Shown here: positions 32,549 to 41,547 of the stretch, piece by piece | Numbering within the stretch: the first letter of the stretch is position 1 | How the letters are laid out: each line of letters opens with the position of its first letter | Origin: a virus | Reading direction: 5' to 3' (one strand) | DNA length: 46,256 bases | IMG/VR virus record: IMGVR_UViG_3300025151_000067 | Span: 1-46,256 of that record | Notes under the pieces: generated by a model | Told to the model about the DNA's origin: nothing | Database searches by the model: none | The model's input: the letters and a program-made list of their open reading frames with translations, nothing else | Program-made: the position numbers and the translations under genes

Positions 32549-35140
32549 CTATCGTGCATTAGCATATTTAAAAGGTTGTTCGGCAAAAGCAAAATAGATA
32601 AAATTGCCGCCTGAAGCATTCATAAGACTGTTTTGATGTTTTAACTTAAATCCAGTAGAGTAAAAGTCAATCAAGGTTGAGTCAGTGTATTCGGCTGCAG
32701 TGGAATTAGTAATAATAATTTGAGTCGTAACATTAAATGTGTCTCTTTTATTATCCCTCATTAGCCAACTATCTGCTGAATCTGTGCGTTTAAGCATAAT
32801 CCAAGCTGGTCTAAATCCTGTACGAATAAACGGGCCGTCTGCGTTAAAGTTTCCAGTATAGTGACCAAACTTGCTGTAACCTTCAACTGAGGTAAATAAA
32901 TACGCTATATACTCGTCACCACTAGCATTTACTTGGTTGTGAGTTTTTACAGAAAACACGTTAGCAGTAGGTGCAGTATCATTCCAATCGTCAGAATCAT
33001 CCGCTGCTGCACTACTATTAAGATATATATAATCTGTTTCTGCATCAGATGCTATTCCACGGTGATAAGATTGCCAGCTTGTGCCATCATCTGTTAAATT
33101 TTTAACAGTGTAAAAATGTGGAACAGCCCCTAAACCATGAGGAATTGTTCCCGCTGACCCCGTACCTGTCCAACGCACAATGGAAACTCCTGCTGTAGTG
33201 TTTGCCGAAAGTTTTTTAATAGCTATAGATGGAGAACCAGAAAATGCACCGCTTTGATTAGAACCATCTATTTTAGCTGAACCTGCTGTAGGTTCCGCAT
33301 TAGCGGCAGCAACATTATCGGCAGTAGGTGTGCCGCCAGCTTTCCAATTCCATGCCACAAACGTCTCAGAGGATGCGTTTACATTAGAACTACTGCCTAC
33401 TGTAAAACCATCAGCGCCATATGCAGTTAAATAATTAGCATTGTCTTGTTGCCCGTCATCAGATTGGGGCTGTAATAGTTTTGTCCCTCTTGATGAATCA
33501 AACAAATTGTGTATTCCAGCAGCGCTTCTCTTTTTTAGCCAAACCCAATCAGGTTGAAATCCAACGCCAGTAATAGCGTTTGTTCCACCGTTTCCAGTAT
33601 AAAGTACTGTATTAAAATAATCATCAGCTTGTGTGTCGCTGTTTGGCCCAATAACAATCTCTGGTAAGTTTTGAGAACACAACGCTAAAAAGCCAGAGGG
33701 TACTGCGTAACGAAACTCTCCATAACCATTTTCATCAGCATACGCTGTTCCAAGAGCTAGATTTGCACCAAAGCTTCTATCTGAACCAAAGTTAAATCTT
33801 GCACTATTTGAACCAGATGTACCATCAGAACGTAAAGAAATACATGGAGAATAAAATTTACCAGTGCTGTATAATCCACTTAAACTTTCATTTGTACCAT
33901 TCGCTGGATCACCATCAGTACCACCATCGTTTGCTATATACGTTCCATTTTTGCCAAAGTATATTTTATTATCATCAAAGTCTACTGCAACATTAATTAC
34001 ATCACCACTACTTGCAGCGATAGACGTACCAGTGTAACCACCGTTTCCATAGTATTGAGTATTCCAAGATTGATAAGCGTAGTGTCCAGTGTTTCCTAAG
34101 TCACCTGAACCTGTGCCAAATGGATCACCAGATGAACCTAGTCTGTTAAAAACCTTTGTTGATTCTTCTGGTTCTTGTTTCCATCCAGGCACACATCTAA
34201 AGTTATCACTACTGCCTACATTTAGTTGTACTTCATAATACCATTTACCACTTTTAACTGAAAAACTTCCAGCAACACCGTCCCAATATCCAGTTCGTGC
34301 AGTATTAACCCGCATACCTTGATGTTCATGGGTAAGTAAACTTGTATTTGTAAAAGGTATTACATTAAAGTTATTTGTTGGGCTATCTTGTACTGGTCTA
34401 TTTCTACTAGCGTTACCTGCTGTATGAGTAAAGGTATGTCCATTTCCACTACTATCAGTTCCTACTGCACCAGAAGCAAATTTTAAATAAAAACCATTTG
34501 TACCATATGAACCAGAATATTCTTTTGGAACCCAAACACCATTTTTAAATTCACCAAAATCTGTAGGAGCAACAACACTACCATCAATAACATTTAATTC
34601 TGCCATGTAACTATTAGTGTCATAAGAAGAGTTGTCAACATCTCTACCAATATAAGTAACCTGTCCGTTTTTAAGAATATTTGTCACGCTGTCTTGAGGC
34701 GTTAAAGAACTTGAGTTAGCGTTAACTTGTAAAACACCATTCACATAACATATATTTCTGTCTGCTGCTGTAGCTAGTGTACTATCTCCTTGATACACAA
34801 TATGATACCAAGCACTTGTATCTCTAAAAACAGCACTACTTGTAAAACCATTGTAACCAGTATCAAAAGCATTTGCGAATAGTGTGTCACTGTCAAAACC
34901 TATTCTACCCGCCCCACCATTTCGTGAAAATATAATTGTATCTCTTGTTTTGCCAAGAATTCCTCGTTTTACCCAAACAGAAACAGTAATTTTTTTAGTA
35001 TTTGTTTGGGCAGTGCTATAAGTTCTAGATAAGTATGCAGCATCGGCATCGTTAAATCTTAATGATTGATCAATTTTATAATCATAAAAAGGAGGTGTAA
35101 TTCCATACATCCACGGGGAGGCCCCAATTGGTCCACTCAT
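32549..35140 (-). CDS. Large tail fibre: LamG-like, SPRY-like and repeated beta domains (863 aa)
   Basis: Residues ~25-215 resemble a LamG/concanavalin fold (SLRFNDADAAYLSRT, KITVSVWVKRG, WYHIVYQGD, NSYMAELNVIDG). Residues ~285-440 look like a SPRY domain (SGKWYYEVQLN, GDVINVAVDFDDNKIYFGKNG). The rest has repeats opening with GVGFQPDWVWLKKR and TGFRPAWIMLKR, each leading to a GFxxxSS/LKH strand and AWNWKAGG or YFAFAEQPF. This architecture is typical of marine phage fibres and is expected to bind cell-surface polysaccharide. Start in front of GAGGTTAATATG context with close coupling to 35152-35793. Confidence 0.85.
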   Translation of the reverse strand: MSGPIGASPWMYGITPPFYDYKIDQSLRFNDADAAYLSRTYSTAQTNTKKITVSVWVKRGILGKTRDTIIFSRNGGAGRIGFDSDTLFANAFDTGYNGFTSSAVFRDTSAWYHIVYQGDSTLATAADRNICYVNGVLQVNANSSSLTPQDSVTNILKNGQVTYIGRDVDNSSYDTNSYMAELNVIDGSVVAPTDFGEFKNGVWVPKEYSGSYGTNGFYLKFASGAVGTDSSGNGHTFTHTAGNASRNRPVQDSPTNNFNVIPFTNTSLLTHEHQGMRVNTARTGYWDGVAGSFSVKSGKWYYEVQLNVGSSDNFRCVPGWKQEPEESTKVFNRLGSSGDPFGTGSGDLGNTGHYAYQSWNTQYYGNGGYTGTSIAASSGDVINVAVDFDDNKIYFGKNGTYIANDGGTDGDPANGTNESLSGLYSTGKFYSPCISLRSDGTSGSNSARFNFGSDRSFGANLALGTAYADENGYGEFRYAVPSGFLALCSQNLPEIVIGPNSDTQADDYFNTVLYTGNGGTNAITGVGFQPDWVWLKKRSAAGIHNLFDSSRGTKLLQPQSDDGQQDNANYLTAYGADGFTVGSSSNVNASSETFVAWNWKAGGTPTADNVAAANAEPTAGSAKIDGSNQSGAFSGSPSIAIKKLSANTTAGVSIVRWTGTGSAGTIPHGLGAVPHFYTVKNLTDDGTSWQSYHRGIASDAETDYIYLNSSAAADDSDDWNDTAPTANVFSVKTHNQVNASGDEYIAYLFTSVEGYSKFGHYTGNFNADGPFIRTGFRPAWIMLKRTDSADSWLMRDNKRDTFNVTTQIIITNSTAAEYTDSTLIDFYSTGFKLKHQNSLMNASGGNFIYFAFAEQPFKYANAR

Positions 35141-35151
35141 ATTAACCTCCT

Positions 35152-35793
35152 TTATGCAAATGCAAGTTGTGGTGTTCCTAATAAAATTCTATTTGCTGCA
35201 ATTTTAGCGTAAGGTATAAAATCAGTTGCACTTGCTGTTGATGTTAATGCAATCCCTGCTGCTGCTGCGGTTTCAAAATCAGAACCAAGAGATAATGTTC
35301 GTCCTCCAGTTCCATCTTGTATAAGTGCTATAAAGCCTGTTTGCCCAACCGCACCTGTTGTAGGGTTTACAAGTGTAGCTGCACCTGTCATTGTAAGAAC
35401 AAAATGCTGATAAGTATTAAAATCTAATGTAGTATTACCTGTAATATTAGCTGTTTGCACAGGTGCTGCTACGGCTCCTGGAAATGTAAAATTGTGAGCA
35501 AGTTGATTTGCACCAACTGAATCATCAGGGGGTTGCGTTGTTTGTACTGCTTTACCTTGATACACTACATAAAAACTATCGGTACTTGCTATACTGCCTG
35601 TCATAGCAAGTGTAGTATCTGTTACAGTATAAGCTACTAAAGGCTCTTGTCTTACATTATTTACAAACACTTCTATTTCATTAGCATTTGCTACTGGTGT
35701 AGAAAGTGTATAGTTAGTACCGCCATTACCTGTAATTGATTGTTTAGCTAAAGAGGAAAAGTTATCATTAAATTGATTACCAATATAAGGCAT
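35152..35793 (-). CDS. Tail-fibre protein, MPYIG-type (213 aa)
   Basis: Start after AGGAGGAGTAA. It begins MPYIGNQFNDNFSSLAKQ, then has a beta unit (EIEVFVNNVRQEPLVAYTVTD...FYVVYQGKA) parallel to that in 30652-31119, and PPDDSVGANQLAH. The C-terminal half (TGNTTLDFNTYQHFVLTMTG...FIALIQDGTGGRTLSLG) is a frequent fibre end-domain in marine phages. Structural role in the distal fibre is inferred from family resemblance and place. Confidence 0.8.
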   Translation of the reverse strand: MPYIGNQFNDNFSSLAKQSITGNGGTNYTLSTPVANANEIEVFVNNVRQEPLVAYTVTDTTLAMTGSIASTDSFYVVYQGKAVQTTQPPDDSVGANQLAHNFTFPGAVAAPVQTANITGNTTLDFNTYQHFVLTMTGAATLVNPTTGAVGQTGFIALIQDGTGGRTLSLGSDFETAAAAGIALTSTASATDFIPYAKIAANRILLGTPQLAFA

Positions 35794-35802
35794 TTACTCC
35801 TC

Positions 35803-36156
35803 CTATGTGCTAATAGCGTCAACAGCAGATACCCAAGCATCAAGTGAGCTTGCAGTGTCAGATACAATCCAAAGCCTATCACCTGATTGTACTACAATTT
35901 TAGCACCACCATCTAATGCCTGAAGTGTTGATCCTGCTGGGATTGGTGCGTCTTTTACAATGTAGTATCTATTAGCTAAGTTGTCTGTTGCTCCTCCAGC
36001 TAACATATATACTGATACTGTAATCTGTTGAGCAATTCTATTTGCTAAATTTATTCCTACAATTGTGTCGTATGAGTCGAAATTAGCGCCATCAGGAATA
36101 TCAGTTGCCGAGGTTCCAATGGACTTTTCAACGTACCTTCTAAAATTTTGTGCCAT
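35803..36156 (-). CDS. Probable virion/tail protein (117 aa)
   Basis: Start after TATAGGAGGTCTTT. The sequence (MAQNFRRYVEKSIGTSATDIP, GINLANRIAQQITVSVYM, PIPAGSTLQALDGGAKIVVQSGDRLWI) is beta-rich. It resembles small structural proteins that accompany fibre or tail genes in marine myo- and podoviruses. It sits between the repeat fibre and the MPYIG fibre. No catalytic motif. Confidence 0.72.
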   Translation of the reverse strand: MAQNFRRYVEKSIGTSATDIPDGANFDSYDTIVGINLANRIAQQITVSVYMLAGGATDNLANRYYIVKDAPIPAGSTLQALDGGAKIVVQSGDRLWIVSDTASSLDAWVSAVDAIST

Positions 36157-36165
36157 AAAGACCTC

Positions 36166-37491
36166 CTATAATGCAATTGACATTGCAATTGAAAAACCGT
36201 TTGTTGCGTAGCCTGATAAATTCTGTTGTGCTATTTCTGCCCATGTGCCAACTGGCGCACCCGTACCTGATGGGGCTACCTGACAATACTTAACAGCATT
36301 AACTGTTGTATTATAATACAAGTCACCCACTGTTACTGTTTTACCTGCTGCTTCATGTGCATTTTCTGCTGCTGCATCGGTTGCATAATTACCATAGTAT
36401 TTTTCATCAAAGTTAGCTACACTACTAGCTGCTTGATCGGCCCAATACTTAGCTGAGTATTCACCCCCAGAGACTGCCGTAGACATAACAAAGTTACCAC
36501 CACCCAAAGCCCATTGCTTTGCTGATCCGTTACTATTGCCAGCTTGTGTACCAATAGCATATTCTTTAGCTGAGTACTCTGTATTATCAGCAGTTGTTGT
36601 TGTTTCAGTAGCCCAATCTTTAGCGTTACCGCCACCTGAAGCATGGTCTACACCTGTACCTCCAGTTGCCCAAGCTTTAGCTGAATAACCTTCTCCTGTA
36701 ACTGCTTCTCCGTTTACTTTTTGCGCCCAAGCTTCTGCTTCATCTTCACTACCTTGTGCATCTGTAGCACTTGAGGCTGCGCCTGTAGCACTGTTAGCTG
36801 CATTAGTGGCTGATGTGGCTGCTGCTGTAGCACTTGTGGCTGCATTAGTAGCCTGAGTAGTTGCTGTATTGGCTTTTGTTGTTGCGGTTGTTGCACTGTT
36901 AGCTGCATTTGTAGCACTTGTGGCTGCATTAGTGGCTTGCGTAGTCGCTGTTGTAGCCTGTGTTGTAGCTGTGCTGGCTTGCGTAGTCGCTGTCGTAGCA
37001 CTTGATGCGGCTGATGTTGCACTGTTAGCTGCTGCTGTAGCCGAAGTTGCAGCGGAGTTAGCTTGCGTTGTTGCATTAGTGGCTTGAGTTGAAGCCGTAG
37101 TAGCACTAGACGCTGCTGCAGTTTCTGACGCTGCCGCATTAGTTGCACTTGTAGCTGCTTGTGCTGCTTTTGTTGTAGCTGTAGCGGCATCTGCTGCCAC
37201 ACTACTGGCACTACTGGCTGCTGAAGTTGCACTATTAGCGGCATTAGTAGCACTGGTAGATGCATTAGTAGCACTAGTGGCTGCGTTTGTTTCACTTGTG
37301 GCTGCATTAGTTGCGCTAGTTGCAGCGGCTGTTTCTGAAGCCTTTGCGTTAGTCGCGGCTGTTTCGGCTGATGCTACATCGGCTCCTACAATATCGGGGA
37401 TACCGTCAATAAGAGTATCTGTAAACAAACCACCACTAGCGGCATTGTCTGTTGCCCCTGTAAAGGAGCCAGGTCTTGCTGGTGTTGTCAT
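36166..37491 (-). CDS. Repeat-rich tail fibre, proximal shaft (441 aa)
   Basis: The first ~45 residues (RPGSFTGATDNAASGGLFTD...IPDIVG) probably dock to the tail. Residues ~50-245 are Ala/Thr/Ser/Asn heptad repeats (SATNAAT-type), predicted to form a trimeric coiled shaft. Then come EAWAQKVNGEAVTGEGYSAKAWA and further YSAKxWA units, as in other T7-like fibre proteins. The C-terminus (GDLYYNTTVNAVKYCQVAPSGTGAPVGTWAEI) is a common fibre element. The start overlaps the adaptor gene stop as TAATG, so it is the first fibre gene after the tail adaptor. Confidence 0.88.
   Translation of the reverse strand: MTTPARPGSFTGATDNAASGGLFTDTLIDGIPDIVGADVASAETAATNAKASETAAATSATNAATSETNAATSATNASTSATNAANSATSAASSASSVAADAATATTKAAQAATSATNAAASETAAASSATTASTQATNATTQANSAATSATAAANSATSAASSATTATTQASTATTQATTATTQATNAATSATNAANSATTATTKANTATTQATNAATSATAAATSATNAANSATGAASSATDAQGSEDEAEAWAQKVNGEAVTGEGYSAKAWATGGTGVDHASGGGNAKDWATETTTTADNTEYSAKEYAIGTQAGNSNGSAKQWALGGGNFVMSTAVSGGEYSAKYWADQAASSVANFDEKYYGNYATDAAAENAHEAAGKTVTVGDLYYNTTVNAVKYCQVAPSGTGAPVGTWAEIAQQNLSGYATNGFSIAMSIAL
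36760..37340 (-). repeat. Imperfect 21-bp tandem repeats in fibre gene
   Basis: Units such as gtagcacttgtggctgcatt recur many times with a period of 21 bp, that is seven codons of the SATNAAT type. The repetition keeps other frames open as well, producing long non-genuine reading frames. Such repeats let the fibre shaft change length by slippage or recombination. Confidence 0.8.
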
Positions 37492-38588
37492 TATATTAAC
37501 CCTCGCCCATTAAAGTTTACTTGTAGGTTTCCACCCGAAGCATTTCGTTTAGCATCTTCATCATTAATTTCTGCAATTTCTGCTAGAAATGCCTGATTAT
37601 ATTTTGCCGCTTGTTGATCATCTTGAGCATATGCAAAGATTTCTGCAAGTGCTCCAAATAAAAGAATTCTTTGATTTTCATCACGTAGCCAGTTTGGTGT
37701 TTCATTACCAATATACTTTGTGGCAGTTGTGTTTGAAAATGTTATATCTGTATTATCTGTTATCGTTTGCGGAGTATCTACCACTATGCTGTTTTGATTA
37801 CTTGCATCAGTTACTTTTGGTGGAGCACCTGTTGTTGCATTAGCAACTACACCCGTCCCCGATAACTCTTGTCCTACAACAACTGTGCCTGACCTAGTAT
37901 CGTTAGTTATATTAGCACTATTGTTTACTGTTACATTTATTTTAGCAGTTACATTTCCTGTAGCTGCTGCAATAGATTCTGCCTGTGTTGCGTAAGCTGT
38001 TGTGTTAGCTACACCACCAGTTGTTGTAAAGTATAAATACGTAGTTCCACCTGTTGTGGTAAGGAATCCTGCATTATAATTTAAAACTGTTACAGCATAT
38101 TTTGCATCAAGTGCTGGTAATCTTCGATAATAATAAAGCTCAATTGTATTTGCTTGACTACCTGTGTTTCCGTTCCCGAATCCTGGGGTTAGATACACAA
38201 CATTTTGCTGTCGTGACCAATAGTTTAAATTGGTATATTTTTCACTTGTTGTATCATTGAATGTACGTATATCTAATTTTTCATTGAATACCCTTGTAGT
38301 GATACCAGCAGAGTCAAGTTCTCTAATTTGAATAAATTCGATTAAGTCATATGGTAGTTGAATTTCTGTAACACTACCATGTGTGTTTGTTGCTGATGTT
38401 GTGGCTGCAGTCAACAAACTTTTCTCATAGATAGCAACGTTTTCCAGGGGTGGAACCCTAAGGGTTCGATATGCTTTATCTGCCGCATACTTTAGAGAAT
38501 CTTGAATAATAGAATCACTTACTACTTCTTCATCTCTATTACACCATGAACGAACGAGTGCCACTAGCTGAGTATAAGTCAGTGCCAT
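37491..38588 (-). CDS. Head-tail adaptor / tail tubular protein A-like (365 aa)
   Basis: The protein opens with a helical part (YTQLVALVRSWCNRDEEVVSDSIIQDSLKYA...RTLRVPPLE), then ITTRVFNEKLDIRTFND, ELYYYRRLPAL and ETPNWLRDENQRILLFGALAEIFAYAQDD. This is the pattern of podovirus adaptor proteins that join portal and nozzle (T7 gp11 / SU10 adaptor type). A beta-rich insertion of ~120 residues (VTAKINVTVNNSANITNDT) lies between the ELYYYRRLP and ETPNWL parts, so it is longer than T7 gp11 (196 aa). It lies between capsid and fibre genes as expected. Confidence 0.8.
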   Translation of the reverse strand: MALTYTQLVALVRSWCNRDEEVVSDSIIQDSLKYAADKAYRTLRVPPLENVAIYEKSLLTAATTSATNTHGSVTEIQLPYDLIEFIQIRELDSAGITTRVFNEKLDIRTFNDTTSEKYTNLNYWSRQQNVVYLTPGFGNGNTGSQANTIELYYYRRLPALDAKYAVTVLNYNAGFLTTTGGTTYLYFTTTGGVANTTAYATQAESIAAATGNVTAKINVTVNNSANITNDTRSGTVVVGQELSGTGVVANATTGAPPKVTDASNQNSIVVDTPQTITDNTDITFSNTTATKYIGNETPNWLRDENQRILLFGALAEIFAYAQDDQQAAKYNQAFLAEIAEINDEDAKRNASGGNLQVNFNGRGLI

Positions 38589-38602
38589 ATCGGGCCTCCT
38601 AA

Positions 38603-38944
38603 TTAAGTATTGACTACCAAATCAGAGTATTCAGACACAAGGATCTTTTTTAATTTTTTAAGATTGTTTGGATCTTGCATAAAATGAGGATCGTGTAGAT
38701 CTAAATTATGTTCCTGTAAAATCTTAATTGCTACAATATCAGGAATGGTTGCCATTTTACGATAGCCGTTTTTTGTACGACCATAGTAATCTTCTTTTTC
38801 TTTTTGCAATTTAACACTATTTTTATATTGTGTTACATCTTGCACAGCTTGCCAATCGCCTGATTGTAAATCAAATCCAGCGTGAATATCTTCATTAGCT
38901 TTCACAGTGCTGCTGCGAAATTTAAATTCGTTTTCTTTTCCCAT
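38603..38944 (-). CDS. Hypothetical head-region protein (113 aa)
   Basis: Start after AGAGGACATT. A charged protein with KEKEDYYGRTKNGYRKMATIP and HDPHFMQDPNNLKKLKKIL. No membrane segment or signal. The place between capsid and adaptor suggests a head-completion or assembly protein. I do not recognise a named family. Confidence 0.7.
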   Translation of the reverse strand: MGKENEFKFRSSTVKANEDIHAGFDLQSGDWQAVQDVTQYKNSVKLQKEKEDYYGRTKNGYRKMATIPDIVAIKILQEHNLDLHDPHFMQDPNNLKKLKKILVSEYSDLVVNT

Positions 38945-38962
38945 AATGTCCTCTTTACTTAA

Positions 38963-39181
38963 TTAGGCAGGTTCTGTATAAGATACAAACCGTCCTGACT
39001 TTCCAATGTAACCTAGCTCTGCGCCTGATGGTGCCGCTGTGGGATTACCATTAGTCGCTACGTTAGGTGAATTAATATCTAAGTGTGTAAGTTGATAGCC
39101 GCCTGAAGCAACTTGTGCTGTGCGCCATACACATGTTTCTGCGGGGTAAGTATTCCCGTTTGCTGTTCTGATAACTAGCAT
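38963..39181 (-). CDS. Small head-region protein (72 aa)
   Basis: It starts after ATAGGAGTACAGT, just behind the capsid terminator. The sequence (RTANGNTYPAETCVWRTAQVASGGYQLTHLDI...ELGYIGKSGRFVSYTEPA) is beta-rich with no enzyme motif. It may be a small structural or decoration protein; function is not known. Confidence 0.68.
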   Translation of the reverse strand: MLVIRTANGNTYPAETCVWRTAQVASGGYQLTHLDINSPNVATNGNPTAAPSGAELGYIGKSGRFVSYTEPA

Positions 39182-39209
39182 TTTACTGTACTCCTATAAT
39201 TTATTATGA

Positions 39210-39240
39210 AAAAGAAAGGGGAAGCCCTAAGACCTCCCCT
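39210..39240 (-). terminator. Intrinsic terminator downstream of the major capsid gene
   Basis: On the transcribed (minus) strand AGGGGAGG pairs with CTTCCCCT (8 bp with one G-T pair; plus-strand 39217-39224 with 39233-39240), with an 8-nt loop. TTTCTTTTT follows. It stands 14 bases after the capsid stop codon. A partial stop here would lower expression of everything behind the capsid gene. Confidence 0.75.
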
Positions 39241-39253
39241 ATCAAAATACAAC

Positions 39254-40423
39254 CTAGTTAAGGCCGTAAACAGCACCACAACCAAGTGGGTTGCGTACTT
39301 CAAGGGTGCACTCTTCGACCATCATTCCGATAGTTGAATCACCTTTCTGGCCTACGTCAACTTCCTGCATAGGACGCAGAGTAGCTACGTTGAACCACAT
39401 TGGGTCATAAATGAGTGCGGCAAAGTCTGCCATATCTGGAATACCTGCACCTGAGAATGCGGATCCATTATCACCCTTAAGAGCGACAGAATTTGAGAGG
39501 CCCATTACGTAGTTAGGAACTACCATAAGATCTCCAAAGTCTGACATATAAACGTCTACTGACTGACGGAGTTTTCCACCAGCGTCAATATTACGAACAA
39601 CGCCAGTATCACTAACCATCAGGTCAGAGAAGTCACGGCGTAGTTTTGGTGACAGCATGACTTTAGTAGCCTTGCCGCCTTCTTCATAGATTTTCTGCAT
39701 AACTGCATCGATATCAGTCAAAGCAAGTGTTCCACGAGTAGGAGCCGTAGTACCACCGTTGATTGAACCACGAACGGTGTCGGTTCCCTGGTTATCAGTA
39801 CCAGCGTTAGAGCTAGAAGCTGAAGGAGCTTCAAACTGACCTACATAGTTACATGTAGATGCTGAGTTAACAAAAGACTGATATCCACCAGCAGAACGAG
39901 CGTTAGCATTCTGAGTACCAACAGCGTTTGACTCATTATAAGAATGAATCATATCAAATTCGATATCACGCCGAAGCTCAGTTCCACGCTTCTTTAGCTG
40001 ATAGGCATATTCGTCTGCTACACCAGCTTGATCGACTGCGCGGCGTGTACCTGACACAGCGATAGTCTTACCGTTAATTTGAGTATAGTTACCCAAACGT
40101 GTGCGATAAGGTCCAGTGATAGCGAACTTTGCACCAGTTGCTGGAGTTGCACCAGTACCGCCAGAACCAGTAGTATCTGGTTCGATATAGTCAGTACCTT
40201 CACCGATACGAGAGTTGCCTGGGGCTTCTAGTTGATCGGTCTGCCATTCGTGATAAATTGCAGTTGCTTTAGTTTTGCCAATAGATGACATAAAAGGAGT
40301 TTCGTCACGAGTAATCATCGTGATGAAGTTTGCTAGATCTTCCCGTTGGGAAACATCTTTACCTGTGCTGCGGGAGGGACCCCCTGGGCCACCAGCGCCA
40401 CGCACACCAAGTGTATTAGCCAT
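39254..40423 (-). CDS. Major capsid protein, SU10 type (HK97 fold)
   Basis: 389 aa. The sequence pattern GKDVSQREDLANFITMITRD, TPFMSSIGKTKATAIYHEW, GNYTQINGKTIAVSGT and ELRRDIEFDMIHS matches the SU10-type major head protein family, shared by many marine podoviruses and phiEco32-like phages. VMLSPKLRRDFSDLM and the C-terminal ALIYDPMWFNVATLRPMQEVDVGQKGDS are also typical. Several hundred copies form the head. It follows the scaffold gene at once and is followed by a terminator. A palindrome covers its ribosome site. Codon choice is visibly less AT-rich than in its neighbours, which fits strong expression. Confidence 0.95.
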   Translation of the reverse strand: MANTLGVRGAGGPGGPSRSTGKDVSQREDLANFITMITRDETPFMSSIGKTKATAIYHEWQTDQLEAPGNSRIGEGTDYIEPDTTGSGGTGATPATGAKFAITGPYRTRLGNYTQINGKTIAVSGTRRAVDQAGVADEYAYQLKKRGTELRRDIEFDMIHSYNESNAVGTQNANARSAGGYQSFVNSASTCNYVGQFEAPSASSSNAGTDNQGTDTVRGSINGGTTAPTRGTLALTDIDAVMQKIYEEGGKATKVMLSPKLRRDFSDLMVSDTGVVRNIDAGGKLRQSVDVYMSDFGDLMVVPNYVMGLSNSVALKGDNGSAFSGAGIPDMADFAALIYDPMWFNVATLRPMQEVDVGQKGDSTIGMMVEECTLEVRNPLGCGAVYGLN

Positions 40424-40429
40424 TTAATT

Positions 40430-40444
40430 ATACCTCCGAGGTAT
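40430..40444 (-). promoter_or_regulatory. Palindrome over the capsid ribosome site
   Basis: atacctccgaggtat is an inverted repeat with 7-nt arms around one central base. As RNA or single-stranded DNA it can form a 6-bp stem with a 3-nt loop. It contains the capsid gene's GGAGG, 12 bases before the ATG, and its end touches the scaffold stop codon. A role in tuning capsid translation is possible. Confidence 0.5.
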
Positions 40445-41547
40445 TATAGGTTTAAAGAGCGTTGAGCAAGTCCTCTTAAGAAATCCATCTGATCCTCTGG
40501 GGAAGAGTTTGGATCCATAGCCTTAGCTCGTGTAGCAGCGGCTGCGTCTTGTTTCTTTTTAGATGCAGTCTTAGCTTTCTTAAGCGGGGCTTTCTTGGCA
40601 GGTGTGTTCTTTCTTTTAGCAGTACCTTTAGTGATACCTTGCTTTAGTCTACGATAATCATCGACAAATTTAACAATCACAGGATCGGCAATAGTATCCA
40701 GAATCTCTGGAGCAATGCCTTCTTCAATAGCAAATTCACGAATTGCTGTAGCAGTTTTTTCATCGAAGTCTGGAATAATGTTAGGGATTTGCTGGTTAAA
40801 ATACTCAAGCTGTGCCTTCCATTGTTTCTGTGCTTCTTGTTGTTCTGCCCTTTGAAGGGTTTCTACTAGTTCTTCTCGTTTATTACGAGCATCCCAGTAT
40901 TTCTTTTGTGCTTGTTCTCGTTTGTCTTTCAGTTCACCGACTTCATAAGTATCACCTTCTTCACGAGCCTTTTCAATTTGGCTTTCAATTTTATGATACT
41001 CTTTTGAAAGAGCCTGTTCGTTTGAGTACAGTATTGCAGCAGATGCTTTCGAAAGGTTTTGGATTTCCGCTGCCTTATTTTGAAATTCTGCTTCTAACTG
41101 TTTTCTTGCGTCACCGAGTTCACGACCCTTTTTAGAAAGATGTTGTTCAGTAGAGTAACCTTTAATAAGATCACCAAAAGAAACTTCAATTTCTTCCCCG
41201 TCAATTTTGACAGAGACTTTAGCTTCTAGATCTAAATCATCTGTAGAGTACACATCAGATTCATCGGTAGCGGATTCTTCATCGGCATCTTCTTCATCTG
41301 TATCTTCTTCAAACTCTTCGACCTCTTCTTCATCATCTTCGCTATCGGCTTCCTCTGATGCATCTGGGTCTTCGTCATCAGATTCTTCCGTGTCTAACTC
41401 AGGAACTTGCTCTTCGGGTAGAGTATCTACGAAATCGGAGTTTCGTATAATGTCAGCCAGCATAGCTTCTTCAGTTTGACTACTAACCTCGGCTACAGAG
41501 TCATCCGTTTGGGCAGAGTCTGTGGTTGCTTCGGTATTCTTATCCAT
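40444..41547 (-). CDS. Capsid scaffold protein (367 aa)
   Basis: It stands directly upstream of the capsid gene. The N-terminal third is extremely acidic (long runs of Glu/Asp such as EEADSEDDEEEVEEFEED). Then come VKIDGEEIEVSFGDLIKGYST and a charged coiled coil (~125-245) with GRELGDARKQLEAEF and a Gln/Glu-rich helix. The C-terminus is strongly basic (KRKNTPAKKAPLKKAKTASKKK), ending in QMDFLRGLAQRSLNL. A helical rod with a basic end binding the inner capsid wall is the normal scaffold layout. The start overlaps the preceding gene. Confidence 0.88.
   Translation of the reverse strand: MDKNTEATTDSAQTDDSVAEVSSQTEEAMLADIIRNSDFVDTLPEEQVPELDTEESDDEDPDASEEADSEDDEEEVEEFEEDTDEEDADEESATDESDVYSTDDLDLEAKVSVKIDGEEIEVSFGDLIKGYSTEQHLSKKGRELGDARKQLEAEFQNKAAEIQNLSKASAAILYSNEQALSKEYHKIESQIEKAREEGDTYEVGELKDKREQAQKKYWDARNKREELVETLQRAEQQEAQKQWKAQLEYFNQQIPNIIPDFDEKTATAIREFAIEEGIAPEILDTIADPVIVKFVDDYRRLKQGITKGTAKRKNTPAKKAPLKKAKTASKKKQDAAAATRAKAMDPNSSPEDQMDFLRGLAQRSLNL

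Noticed and set aside
36714-37307. 197-aa Gln/Leu-rich frame and opposite-strand Ala/Val-rich frames within the fibre gene
   Set aside because: They arise from the 21-bp repeats in other frames, have no ribosome site and overlap a well-supported fibre gene.
26576-40444. TATAGGA-type repeats as candidate phage promoters (near 26609, 27665, 36170, 39190)
   Set aside because: In most places the shared bases are simply the ribosome site AGGAG preceded by AT-rich sequence; no longer common word was found, so no promoter is called.
41207-41479. Plus-strand Ser-rich frame of 90 aa
   Set aside because: It is the reverse complement of the Glu/Asp-rich scaffold stretch; there is no ribosome site and no gene-like composition.
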